Shown here: piece after piece, positions 9,424 to 19,900 of the stretch | Numbering within the stretch: the first letter of the stretch is position 1 | Layout: each line of letters opens with the position of its first letter | Assembly (NCBI GenBank): GCA_032622095.1 | Contig: CP136069.1 | Coordinates: 104,560,278-104,624,277 of the forward strand | Source of the DNA: Siphonodentalium dalli | Lineage: Eukaryota > Mollusca > Scaphopoda > Gadilida > Siphonodentaliidae | Reading direction: 5' to 3' | DNA length: 64,000 nucleotides | Position numbers and translations under genes: made by a program | Notes under the pieces: generated by a model | Database searches by the model: none | Told to the model about the DNA's origin: nothing | The model's input: only the letters and a program-made list of their open reading frames with translations

Positions 9424-9787
9424 TACCATATAGTTCAGTGGGCAAGATACCTTTGACGGAGATACAATATTTTTCTAAATAAGTAAAATATATATCTCCT
9501 AGAAGTATCTTGCCCACTGAGCTCCCTCCCAGGGTTTCGCACCCACCCACCCCGCTCACGAGGAATGTCCTAATGGGGAAAAAGTGAGAATAACGATTTG
9601 GCGTCGAGTTTAAATGGACATTGGGAGATGACGTCATCAGAGGTTACCGGTCAGGAAACAGGATAAAATGTACCACAGAATTTTCGTTTGTTAACCCTTC
9701 CTTGTTAATATTGTGGATATACCATATAGTTCAGTGGGCAAGATACTTCTAGGAGATATATATTTTACTTGTTTAGAAAAATATTGT
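9424..9787. repeat. Right-side inverted repeats around GTTCAGTGGGCAAGATAC
   Basis: Three copies of the GTTCAGTGGGCAAGATAC block lie here in alternating orientation (about 9432, 9505 reversed, 9728). The span about 9577-9750 is the reverse complement of 1829-2021. The spans about 9455-9525 and 9720-9787 are also mutual inverted repeats. The structure looks like stacked terminal inverted repeats of one DNA transposon family. Confidence 0.6.
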
Positions 9788-9950
9788 TTCCTTCTTAATA
9801 TGCTTCCTTCACAAGGACCATCATGTCTATTTTATAAAAAGGCGCTTGTGAGATTGGAAATTTCCAACAATTGGGAAAGTTTGAGATGTCAATTGTGTAA
9901 TTCCAACCTAAGACTTGGGAGTCTGGAGCCCAGTCGGGAGGGGACTTGTT

Positions 9951-9976
9951 GGGGGGGGGGGGGGGGGGGGGGGGGG
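9951..9976. repeat. Poly-G run, 26 bases
   Basis: An uninterrupted G run just before the family B tail. Apparent polyglycine and polyproline reading frames across it are artefacts. Confidence 0.9.
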
Positions 9977-10121
9977 TAGTGTAGAGTTGGTAATTTGGCC
10001 ACATATCCTGTTTAGATCTACTTCTTTTAAAGTGATTATGAAAAGTTCTGACTGTTGTGGTCTCCAGAGTCCCAGTGTTTGCAGTCTGGTGAGCGACCCC
10101 ACAGTCATTGACTGTCTTGTT
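9977..10121 (+). mobile_element. Helentron-like family B, 3' end
   Basis: The segment ends with the hairpin ACAGTCATTGACTGT followed by CTTGTT, exactly as at 48867 and 53889. The preceding 'CTCCAGAGTCCCAGTGTTTG' text is also shared with those copies. The end abuts the truncated transposase frame at 10122. Confidence 0.6.
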
Positions 10122-10731
10122 ATATTGCCATTTTGATTCTATGAGAGATGTGATGTTTCCAGATAGGAATATTCTGAAAAAGTCTGTGCCAAAATCACAG
10201 AAAGGATTCAAGAATGTACGGTGTTCCATTGACTGCACTGAATTATATGTGCAGATGCCAAGAAATCTGGCAAGACAAAGTAATTTGTTTTCAAATTATA
10301 AACATCACCATACATTCAAATGCCTGATAGCTGTGGCCCCTAATGGAACAGCAGTGTTCGTGTCTGATCTTTATGAAGGAGCTATGAGTTACCGAGACAT
10401 ATTTCAGAAATGTGGAATTTTGAACCATCTCCATCCAGGTGATCTTATCCTGGTGGACAGGGGTTTTACTGTGGAGGATATACTGATGTCACGTCAAGTG
10501 CATATGAACATACCTCCATTTTTGATGGGTCATGATAAACTCACTGCTCAGGAGGAACTTCTGACCAGGAAGATCACTAAAGCACGAATACATGTTGAGA
10601 GGTTCAATGAACGAATCAAAAAGTTTCGTCTAATATCTGGCATCATGCCACTCAGTATGACACCGATGGCAACTCAAGTTGTTTTTATTGCCTGTTGTCT
10701 TGTAAACTTTCAAGACCAGTTGGCCAAGTAG
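10108..10731 (+). CDS. ISL2EU-type (Harbinger-related) DDE transposase, 5'-truncated
   Basis: The open frame is 207 codons, but its first residues come from the repeat tail that abuts at 10121; transposase similarity starts near 10126. The three catalytic acidic residues of a DDE_Tnp_4 domain are visible: Asp in SIDCTEL (about 10231), Asp in LVDRGF (about 10456) and Glu in HVERFNERIKKF (about 10596). The SNLFSNYKHHHTFKCLI block is typical of the family. The N-terminal DNA-binding region, often a THAP-type finger, is missing, so the protein is probably inactive. The minus-strand gene at 11342-12569 is the usual second gene of this transposon group. Confidence 0.85.
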   Translation: MTVLLYCHFDSMRDVMFPDRNILKKSVPKSQKGFKNVRCSIDCTELYVQMPRNLARQSNLFSNYKHHHTFKCLIAVAPNGTAVFVSDLYEGAMSYRDIFQKCGILNHLHPGDLILVDRGFTVEDILMSRQVHMNIPPFLMGHDKLTAQEELLTRKITKARIHVERFNERIKKFRLISGIMPLSMTPMATQVVFIACCLVNFQDQLAK

Positions 10732-11341
10732 ATTACTGCATATACCGTACTATTACTATGTGTATATTGTACTAATTCTCCACTATAAATCTCAATCTCA
10801 AATTGGCACATAACTTTAAAGTCTCAAATTAAGCCTAATAATTACTTGTTTTCACTGTGACAGACATTCATCCACACAAACGCTCTCTATTTTACCATAT
10901 CAGACCATATATTACAATGAACCCTCATCTTTATGGCTATATAGCAAAGGGACCTTTTGATAACTCGAGGCAATAATTTCTGTAACTTAAATAGATCATA
11001 AAGGCATATATAGTGCGTATAGCATTATTCATGTATATGTTCAAATATCAGACGTGATGTTGTATTTATCCATCTTTATATAAAAAACAATTACACCACA
11101 ATACAATGTACGTGTAGGACTTAATTACTAGTTTTAATATGAGACTATAAGAATATGTGCCACTTTAAGTTTAATGTACTGTACTGTTGAATAGAATGAA
11201 TGCACAAACATATCAATGATAGAATGCTCAATGGTAACTTAGTTCATGTTATTATTCTGACAGTATGAAAGGCATCAGTCCCCTTGGTACTCTTTTTTCG
11301 AACACTTCAGGGGCAACAACAGATTTCCATAATTTTATATT
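10732..11341. other. AT-rich spacer between the two ISL2EU genes
   Basis: I see no coding sequence, tandem repeat or RNA gene. The two genes converge on this spacer, as expected for their shared 3' region. Confidence 0.5.
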
Positions 11342-11590
11342 TCAAGTAAATAAATCACGAATACAGTTGTGATTTGGGTGTATTCTTTGAACAGAAGGGG
11401 GTCCTTTTGATGAAAATAGAACAAAATCACACCAGTCGAATCCTGTGACCCCCAACTGGACTTTAATCTGGTGGTAATATGAATGAGATTCCTTAAGAAT
11501 CAGCTTGTCCTCATCAATCCTGAAGCATGATTTCTTTATCGCAGGATCATTTGAATTTTTCAGTTCATCAACTGTGTACTTTTCCAGCAA
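11342..11590 (-). pseudogene. YqaJ-type exonuclease fragment of the ISL2EU second protein
   Basis: The 82-codon fragment contains LKESHSYYHQIKVQLGVTG and WCDFVLFSS. These are the C-terminal hallmarks of the YqaJ/lambda-exonuclease domain carried by ISL2EU transposons. The core of the nuclease, with its metal-binding acidic residues, is missing, and the segment is out of frame with the preceding exon at 11593. It is therefore the remains of an internally deleted gene. Confidence 0.75.
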
Positions 11591-11592
11591 CT

Positions 11593-11905
11593 TTAAACAC
11601 CAGATGCCACATATTGTCTTCCTCTCATCAACTGCTTCTCCGTTATTGAGGCACCGAATTCATCACTGTCAGCCCCATCATCAGGCAGATTTGGCATTGA
11701 CTCCACAAGCCAAAAATACACATGACCATAATTAAATAATGGCAGCAGAGCATCGGCATGGAATTCTTTCCAGCCTGTGATTGGCAAAACTGTTGCCACG
11801 GCATTATTATCATTACTACTGATGTCCTTGATTCTCTTATCATACCATTTCCCTTTATCGATTTTAACGTCAATCACTTTGCACATCACTCTAGCTTCTT
11901 GACAT
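11593..11905 (-). pseudogene. Second exon of the ISL2EU accessory protein
   Basis: The exon begins after a minus-strand acceptor (TTTCAG at 11911-11906) and continues in phase from the SAP exon at 12415. It encodes a block with ITGWKEFHADALLP and KQLMRGRQYVASG, which in this family precedes a zinc-binding region. The frame then stops at 11593, and the following zinc-binding region is deleted. Confidence 0.65.
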
Positions 11906-12414
11906 CTGAAACATAAGAATATAACATCATGAGTCATTGAGTATTAAAGTAAGAATAATATATACAGCCTCAATGCCAATTTAGCACATGATATATATAC
12001 TTTTTTTACATTTACATTTCTCCCAACTAGTCTGGACTACATGTAATAATATTGATAAATGTCATGATATTACCATCATAAGAAACACAAACATTGTAAT
12101 ACTCCAGAAACCATTGACCATGAATGGTTTGATTCCAGCTCGAAAGGCTAAAGCTAAACAACAACAAACAAACAAAAAACTTTGCCAGTGTTTACAAACT
12201 TACAAAGCAAATAGCAAAAACAAAACAGAAGAAAATATGCCACGTAATGGGTTAATAGATACACGATCGGGGCAGTAATAAAATTATAATCAATTCATTC
12301 ATTGTCGAATATTAGTTAACTATCCGCAAACTTGGTAATAAAGTGATTTTAAAACAGTTTAGATCGTTCGAGTGTACAACAACTGAACGAGGAAGTAAAT
12401 GAAAACAAACTCAC

Positions 12415-12569
12415 CGGTTGATAAGTTCCGATCGGTTTCCACTTAATTTCAATCCTCTACATGCCAACCATCGCTTCAATTGGACGCTGGTGTATTGGCT
12501 GAAAATTCCTTTCAGTTTGGCACCAGGTACTTCTTCTTCGGAAATGTTTATACACGTAAATTCAGACAT
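12415..12569 (-). pseudogene. First exon of the ISL2EU accessory protein (SAP-like domain)
   Basis: I chose the ATG at 12569 (MSEFTC) because the upstream in-frame extension lacks conserved character. The exon encodes LKRWLACRGLKLSGNRSELI, a SAP-like DNA-binding helix-turn-helix. It ends at a minus-strand donor (CG/GTGAGT at 12415/12414). The split codon joins the exon at 11905 in frame. The gene as a whole is broken downstream. Confidence 0.7.
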
Positions 12570-13688
12570 TTTTGTGACAAAGAATTGCGAACAATGAAAC
12601 TCTGTCAAAAGACAGCTTGGTCGACTTCCGGCTATAGCAGACACATCTCATCAATATTCATGAGTTGTGACGTATCGAGTGCGCTGTGCTATTGATGTCA
12701 AACCAGAAGACATTTCCTTTATATTGAGTTCTTTCACGATCGATTAGGGTCGATGGCAGATATCAGAGGTCTTTTGCATGGTGTATTTGAAATATTTTAC
12801 TTGAACATATGGATATGTAGCAATCTCTAATATTGTAGTAATTTTGGAGATTATATTCAAAAAGTTTTTAATTATGTCTGTTTAGAATCCCGCCGAGATC
12901 ACAACAACATGACGGCATTCGTAGTTACAACCGGAAATAATATTCCGATTCTCTGACATAACCTGATTTCTCAAAGTAAATTTGTTCAATAAAAGCAGAA
13001 AATTCCGCTTTGATTCATCAATGTGGAATTACAATGTTCGAGTTCTCAAATTAAACAATTGTGAAACTTAATGAATATGTTTCACAACATTTTTTGTGTG
13101 GAGAGGTTCACCTAATCTGGATACAAATTTTGTCTTTGTCGCAACCACCATACCAGTTTAATAGGTACCACGTGTTTCTGTTTTGTTTGTTTTCATTTTG
13201 TCAACCAAAACGAGTATTCTATGTCAACATTTTGTAATATACAGGAAGTAAGGATGTAAATATGTGCCTTCATTATATTTTTGGTGAATAAAAAATATTT
13301 GATTTAAATAGTTTTTCTTCATGGCCAGAATGACAATGGAACTAGACAGGAAAAACATCCCAATTACACAACTGTTACTCTGAGATTTTGCTTATCCTTG
13401 CCCATTTAGGACTGGGAAAATAAGTTTATATTGCACTATTTGAAAATATAAAATCGCCACCTAAGAAATATTACATAAACCAACATAAATATCAATTTCA
13501 AGTGTCCAGTTGATACATAGATTGTCCTCGCAGCCCAGCATTACCCAGTCAACAAGGAAGCGTCTCTGACAACAAATTTCATCTTCATCGGAAAAAAATG
13601 TTTCTGGAATTTCGAGACCCATAAATTGCTAGAAGACCCTGGAATTAATTCATCTTGAATGTGTTCCCGAACCCTGCAATTTCATATA
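12570..13688. other. Upstream flank of the ISL2EU gene and unassigned DNA
   Basis: No gene is visible. The only structure is at about 13335-13455, which is the reverse complement of about 17595-17715 (shared blocks TGAGATTTTGCTTATC and ATATTGCACTATTTG). These look like two opposed copies of a short repeat on either side of the first GAK exon. Confidence 0.5.
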
Positions 13689-16282
13689 TAGCCCAAGTCT
13701 TCTCGTACTAAAACCAGCTAAGATATTGGGTTGGCTAGATGCTGGATTTTAGTCCGAGATTGTCCCGTATGGTCTCTTATGACACGACTTACGCCCAAGG
13801 TTTGTGGCGGGTATTTGTTGTGTATTTTACTCGATTTACCTAGCAAATCAATATGTGATGCTATATACATCGGAAAGAGTGACATCTTATGGTAATAATG
13901 GTGTATAATAATCTAACATAAAATATTCCGGTTGATTGCCACAAACATCGCTTTTTATGTTTACCCATACCATGTATGGTAAACATAGTGTCGTTGTCCG
14001 GATTGACCACTCGTCGTTCGTCCGTCCGTCCGTCCGTCTGTCCGTCCGTCCGTCCGTCTGTCCGTCCGTAGACACTTCACGTGTAATGCGATAACTCAAA
14101 CATTTTCTATCCAATCAGAAGCAAATTGTGTATATGGGTATATCAGCCCAAAATACAGATCGAGTTCGAATTTGGGTTTGATCCGAGTTTTTGTTACAGA
14201 GTTATGGCCCTTTTTCGACTTAGAATTCACACATTCTGCCATAACTCAAACATTTTTTATCTGATTGGAACCAAATTTGGTATGTGAGTTTCACAGCCCA
14301 AAATACAGATCTAGTTCGAATATGGGTTTGATCCGATTTATTTTAAAGGAGTTATGACCATTTAAAAAAAAAAAAATTGAAAAAAAAAATCGATTTAATT
14401 TTTTTTTTTTTCAACTTTTATAATAATAATAAAAAAAATGTCATTGACATTGTCATTTGTTTTCATTTAGATATTGATGATTATGATACAAGTTGATAAA
14501 AAGATTTCCAATGTGTCCCTTTAATTTTTTAATTAATTCACCAATTGCATTTGGACTACTTAGCTATTGATAAAGCTATATTATTTTCTGATGTCTCTTA
14601 TGCCAATGTGCAAATAATCTGATAAAGAAGGCTATGGTATCTAATTTAAAATAAGATTCAACAATAAACATCACATGATATTAACAGTAGACTTGGACAT
14701 CTGTGCTGCAGAGTTATATCTTCAGATGGTCTGATATCATTATAATTGTTATTGGTTTAATAGAGGTCAGTGTTCAACATAAACAATTCCTGTGATTTTT
14801 TGACAGCTGTGCTATATATTTGATATTAATGGGTCAGTGGTGAGGTTGCTTATCTGTATACTAGGACACATTATTATTGTAAACTTAAATTGGACTCTCT
14901 TAACCCAAGTATTCCATGTCCAGGTCACACCTACACATTTAACCCACGGACTTGCTGGCTGTGGTGGTTTAGCATTACAGATCCTGTACCAGTGCATTCT
15001 CTTATATAAATGCCAGTGACCCATAAATTCCAATAATTTGTGTTATGTACATTTGTCTATAATAGTACATAACAGTATACTCTATAATTCAACACCAAAA
15101 CTCTCATTTATCCGATCATATTAAATTTTTATCGCCAAGGGATGGGTTAACATCTGCCGATCGTGATCGGCCTCTCGTTTTCTCTGTTTGTTTACGTTTT
15201 AACTGAAAGCCGAAGTGGTCCGAATAACTTCGGTATAATCCGGAGTTTGTTTGGGTATACTAGTTTCCATTTCTATATATAGCGTGGGGTTTTCCGAACA
15301 AAATGGCGAAAACCGATCGCCCCAAAGTCCAGTTTCCTATGTGCTTTGAGAACAATTCCCGCACTAAAAACTTAATAACATAATGGAGGATCAGAACGGT
15401 AGTTTTGTTGACAATTTTCGCAAGCAACTTGTCAAATTGGAGCAAATTAGAACTCTTTTGTCTGACTTGCCATGTGTGTGATTTTCGTCCATGTGCATTT
15501 TGACTTTTGTGTTGATAAAATAATCGGAGAACCGAATCACACAGTTTCGAAATATAGTTCTTCCGTTTTAGTGGGACTTTTCAAACTTAAGGTTCAAAAT
15601 TTATACAAATTTTGTTTGATTTTTTGTGTGCTTAACAAGAGCAGTATATTGCTCTGTTCGCTTAGTATATATCTTAATTTCGCGGAAGTCCACCAAATGT
15701 TGGTGAAATGAAGCGCCATATTTATTGTAATGCTCGTTGTGTTTACACTGTTTTAAACTTTGAGGGTTGTAATTCCCGTAATTTATTTAATGTATTACAT
15801 TTATATCTTCAATGTTTACTTGATCTATTTATTTTTTATTTATTGACACACATAATTACGATTACAATGGAGAATTCATCGTAATTTGCGTGGTTAGTCG
15901 AAAATCTACGGAATATTTACAACGGAAAATGCCGAACACAGTTCGCGAGGTCAACTGAGTTCGCATACTTTAAAAAGTTTGTAAACAGTGCGGTAATTGT
16001 CTCTTTTTCACATTAAATTACCGCTTTCAATTCACAACTAAATTACCGCTTTCAATTCACAACTGATGTGGGTTTCAGATCAAATAGCATGTCTTCTGCA
16101 GAAAATATCCGTTTATTGTCGCAATTGTGATATTTTATTTCATATAATTGTGGTTTTATTTGAGCTGGTCATTAACGCTTAACTCGTGCCATAAGAAGGC
16201 ATAGGGCGCGATCTCGGACTAAAATCCAGCATCTAGCCAACCCAATATCTTAGCTGGTTTTAGTACGAGAAGACTTGGACTA
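13689..16282. mobile_element. MULE-like non-autonomous element, copy 1
   Basis: Terminal inverted repeats of the type TAG(T/C)CCAAGTCTTCTCGTAC bound the element. The 9-bp target duplication TTTCATATA is perfect at 13680-13688 and 16283-16291. Inner terminal text (AACCAGCTAAGATATTGGG) is also inverted at the right end. A Helentron-like element interrupts it at about 13955-15179; copies 2 and 3 supply the uninterrupted version. A small frame at 15472-15711 is shared by all three copies. A 9-bp target duplication fits the Mutator superfamily, but no transposase is present. Confidence 0.85.
13955..15179 (+). mobile_element. Helentron-like family A element inserted in MULE-like copy 1
   Basis: It starts TATGTTTACCCATACCAT, a palindrome-forming end. 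A CCGT/CTGT microsatellite follows at about 14014-14070, then diverged tandem units ('CATAACTCAAACATTTT', 'GGTTTGATCCGA'). It ends with the hairpin GCCGATCGTGATCGGC and CTCTCGTT. Comparison with copies 2 and 3 places the insertion inside a run of T, consistent with T|T targeting by Helentrons. Confidence 0.65.
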
Positions 16283-16344
16283 TTTCATATAATGACCTAA
16301 TTCAGTACTGATAATAATGTGTTTTTGGTGATTCATTAGCCTTA

Positions 16345-16870
16345 TTTTAATATAATAAATTCCTGGGAGGTAATTTCAAAACTCGTGCACTTGTCCTCAT
16401 TTTTATGCGCCTGTTTGAAAAAAACAGCTGTATTATGTGATTGGTCTGTCTGTCCTGTCCGTCTGTCCATGAAGCCATCCGTCTGTCCATTAACAGTCTT
16501 GGTTTCCAGATAATAACTTTAGTTTGGGTTATTTTATTGGAACTAAATTTGGTATGTGAGTTTTCCAGACCAAAATACAAGTCAAGCTTGAATATGGGTT
16601 TGATCCGTATATTTTTTACTGACTTATGGCTCTTTTCGACTTAGAATTTTCAATATTTGAGGTTTCTGGATGATAACTTTAGTTTGGTTTATTTTATCGG
16701 AACCAAATTTGGTATGTGAGTTTTCCAGACCAAAATACAGGTCAAGTTCGAGGATTCGGTCCAAATATTTTTTACTGACTTATGGCTCTTTTCGACAATT
16801 TATTGTAACTGCCATTGTTTGTTTTTTTTTCAGTTCATAAAAACACATATATGCATATTTTGCCATGCCT
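16345..16870 (+). repeat. Family A-related tandem units
   Basis: A GTCTGTCCGTCTGTCC tract at about 16443-16490 is followed by two units carrying GGAACCAAATTTGGTATGTG and TTATGGCTCTTTTCGAC. These match the body of family A but lack its hairpin ends. The fragment ends about 90 bp before the GAK exon. Confidence 0.55.
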
Positions 16871-16960
16871 AGCGTAGCTCTTGTTAAAACTGTTTTGACA
16901 TATCAAATTAATATTGTTGAGTTTTTTTGACAATTAACCAACTGAGAAATTTATTTACAG

Positions 16961-17157
16961 GTATGACTTGGACCAGCTTGATAGCATAGACAAATATCCA
17001 GACCCATTCAGTATTTCGTTAGAGGTCAATGTTCCAGTAAAAGACCGACCAAAGGGTGATGTAAAATTTCCATGGGATAACTTCAGCCCAGAGAACATTA
17101 GCCCGAAACTGTTATTTTCTGATAAAGAAGAAATGTATCTGTTTGGAACAGAATTTG
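16961..17157 (+). CDS. Auxilin/GAK exon: end of the PTEN-like C2 domain
   Basis: This 197-nt exon lies between a good acceptor (TTTATTTACAG) and a donor (TTTG/GTTAGT). It encodes 65 residues with YDLDQLDSIDKYPD, the acidic FSISLEVNVPVKDRP segment, a PWDNFSPENISPKLLFS block and the ending EFG. These follow the order of the end of the C2 domain and the start of the linker in cyclin-G-associated kinase and auxilin. The family uncoats clathrin-coated vesicles by recruiting Hsc70 through a C-terminal J domain. Phase is 2 on entry and 1 on exit, and it joins the exon at 25759 exactly in frame. The kinase and phosphatase-like exons were not found in the window. Confidence 0.88.
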
Positions 17158-18301
17158 GTTAGTATTCTACAGACCTTAAAAGCTAGTTGTAAGTGCTGAG
17201 GCGATTTGCTCATAATGAGGGTGAACCCATCACCTCTGCATCCAGGTCTGCCGTCATAACGGCATTTGTCGGCGTCCAGGTCTGCCATCAGAACGGCATT
17301 TGTCTGCAGTAAAAAACGTATATTGTTACTCTCTGTTTGGCACCTTATTTCAGCGTTTTTAGCAAATCAAAGACCAACATTATTAGTATCAATAGAAAGC
17401 TGAGATCATAATATAGCTATTTTTCACCATGTAAACATTTTCAAGATAGCTTGTATTCCAACAACAAAATCTTCGCGTTTTCGTGTCATAGACTTGTTGA
17501 CTGCGTTCTGTAAGGTCGCAAGGGCAAACTATGTGGAATCCGACAACTTGAAATTGAGATTTATATTGGATTATGTATTATTTCTTAGATTTTGATTTTT
17601 GATTTCCAAATAGTGCAATATAAATATATTTTTCCCAGCCCTAAATCGGTCACAGATAAGCAAAATCTCAGTATAACGTTTGCGTAATTGGGATATTTTC
17701 CCTGTTCATTTGTAACAAGTCACATGACGATAACAAATATTAATATTTTAATTTGTTTATATTAACTAAAAAATATAAGTGAGTTCAATCATTTATATCG
17801 AATATTTAAAATATATTATTTAAAATGTATCGGATAACAATGCGATGAACAAATTAGAAGCTTCCAAGGAAACAGCACGTTTACCAATTTCTGAACACGT
17901 GCTTCCATCAACGCTGGGCGTGAATTTCAATTTTTTAATTATCAATAATTTTTCAAGAGATAGTCCTCATTTCACTATCAGTTTTATATGTCCTTTAATA
18001 CAAGTTGAACATGTACCGAACAATATTTCGATTTGATTAACTATGTACACTCATTGTGTTATGACACTAACTGTGATCGAGATTGCATCATCATTACATC
18101 AAGGTCAAGGTAACGCCTTGATGTGATTTATTTTTAGTAAATTTCGTCATCATTGTTCAACAGGTTGTCTTGCTAACTCTTATTAAGTTTGGCATCTCAT
18201 ATATTCACGAAGAGAAAGTACTTTTATCGACCTTAATGGTCATTCAATTTTTTTCAAATGACAATATGAGATGCACATGATCTGCGCATGTAATATATAA
18301 G

Positions 18302-19592
18302 TAGAGCTGGGACGGTTATGGGTTTTTCGTGACCGGTTATGAACGGCAAAAAACCGCGATTAACCGGTTAACCACATATTATAGGTACTATTATGGGTGG
18401 GTAAGCCCAGTATGCAGAACGGCGATGATTGTGATGCTCACTGACATGGTACGTTTGAGAACGGCTCCTGCCCATTATACAAAGAAGTTGTCACCCATGA
18501 CACACATAATCACATATCTAATTAAGTACTGTATACACCCCGTCAGTAAGCCCAGGGGGCACGTGCACGTTTTTGTCAAAAAAGTGGGTACTGCATGGGC
18601 TTACTCACGGGGATCCCCCCGTGCAAAATCTCAGTTAGCCTTGAGATGCTGGTTTACCATCGTATTTTATACTGATACCAAGAGTAGTTGCGTTATATTA
18701 TTTATATAAAGAGAATGATGCGTTTTATTAAGATAAAATCATATAATAACAAGATACAGATGTCGACAGGTAAAACAAAAAATACAATTTATACGTTGTA
18801 AACATGCGTATGGAACGGTTAATAGCGCACATAAATAGCACAAAGTTCAAACAACAAAGTTCAGAAGACGACAAGTCCATCGTCGTCGAAACCATCGAAC
18901 TCCAGGTCGTCGTCGTCAGAATCTTCCTAGAAGAAGAAAAAATTTATGAATTTCGCGGTAATCGACGAAACGTATTATGTACGTTCTGCAACAAGAACAA
19001 TAACTCTATAAATTCGACGTGGATTAATATTCGAATGGAAAAACTCATTATCTGATACTATTTTAAATGTAATGGTTCAAAAATGATTTAATATAAATAT
19101 TAGCTGCTCTGATATATATATTGCCTCATGTTAAAATGAAATAATCCAAGATTAATTAACGGAAATTGAGCCACAAAGATTGTAAACGAATTAACACCAG
19201 AGAACGTGGCAACTTTTAACAGTATATCATAGAAAGCAGGACTGCTCGTGGAAATTATTGGGCTCAATTTATATTTTCTTGGGATCAATTTGAAAACACA
19301 ATAGTTGTGTAATGAGTTCACACCCAAATTTAGTTGGAGTAATGCTAATTAAATGCTAATTAATCAAGCCTTCAAAGAGCCGACACACCGCGTTTGATGT
19401 TGTTCCGTCAATCTCGGATTCATTTTAATTGACGGAGACAGATTAACCCTCTTATAGCCAGTTATAGCTGACCATCACAGTGATCATACACTATAATAGT
19501 GATGTTACGGTTAACTGACCACGGCAAATCCGTGACCGGTCACGGCCATAGTTGGTGGTTAACCGGTTAACCGCATAACCGTCCCAGCTCTA
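18302..19592. mobile_element. hAT-type non-autonomous element (1291 bp)
   Basis: The ends are inverted: TAGAGCTGGGACGGTTATG on the left and its complement on the right. Subterminal AACCGGTTAACC blocks follow on both sides. The 8-bp target duplication TATATAAG is perfect (18294-18301 and 19593-19600), which is the hAT signature. There is no transposase. A nested palindromic repeat with GTAAGCCC/GGGCTTAC ends lies at about 18530-18615. A small exon-like acidic frame lies on the minus strand at 18861-18926. Confidence 0.85.
18861..18926 (-). other. Exon-like acidic reading frame inside the hAT element
   Basis: On the minus strand a pyrimidine-rich acceptor (TTTTTTCTTCTAG) is followed by 21 codons and a stop: mostly Asp and Glu, with FDGFDDDG near the end. 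The phase-0 acceptor, strong bias and clean stop resemble the last exon of a gene. It may be the remains of the parental transposase gene or of a captured host exon. It is short, so chance is possible. Confidence 0.3.
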
Positions 19593-19900
19593 TATATAAG
19601 ATATATCGTAATTAACTGGGTCAAGTTCAAAGTATGTATGCATTACGTTCGTGAGGTACACGGAAGGAGTTGTTGTTAGCTCTGAATATATTGTTCTTGT
19701 GTGATTACTAAAGTTCATTTTCACTGCACATTAACTTACGGATATCCACTGGTAAATTCGCCAAATTCTGATGTGAAAAATCACAGAATGACTATGTAAA
19801 ATTTGGTTTATGTTTTATTTGAAATGCTTATGTCAATGTGGTGAAAACGCATAAAACGTGGCATGCCGTTTTCAAAAATAATGGTTGAACGCATTTCGTT

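Larger units (their letters stand above)
18050..19900. repeat. Left arm of a long inverted repeat (interrupted by the hAT element)
   Basis: The segments about 18060-18300 and 19601-19880 together are the reverse complement, with divergence, of about 24330-24900. Shared landmarks include CATCAAGGTCAAGGTAAC, GATGTGAAAAATCACAGAAT against its complement, and the AACTGGGTCAAGT block. The hAT element inserted into this arm later. A third, partial copy lies at about 20590-21000. Confidence 0.65.

Noticed and set aside
9795-10136. Polyproline and polyglycine frames around 9951
   Set aside because: They exist only because of the 26-base G run and overlap repeat ends.
14014-14070. GTCC/GTCT repeats as a CRISPR array
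   Set aside because: They are simple tetranucleotide tracts in Helentron-like elements, without unique spacers; the DNA is eukaryotic.
13335-17715. One large transposon bounded by the inverted pair at 13335 and 17715
   Set aside because: The pair encloses a GAK exon and a MULE-like element with its own target duplication, so two independent opposed repeats are more likely.
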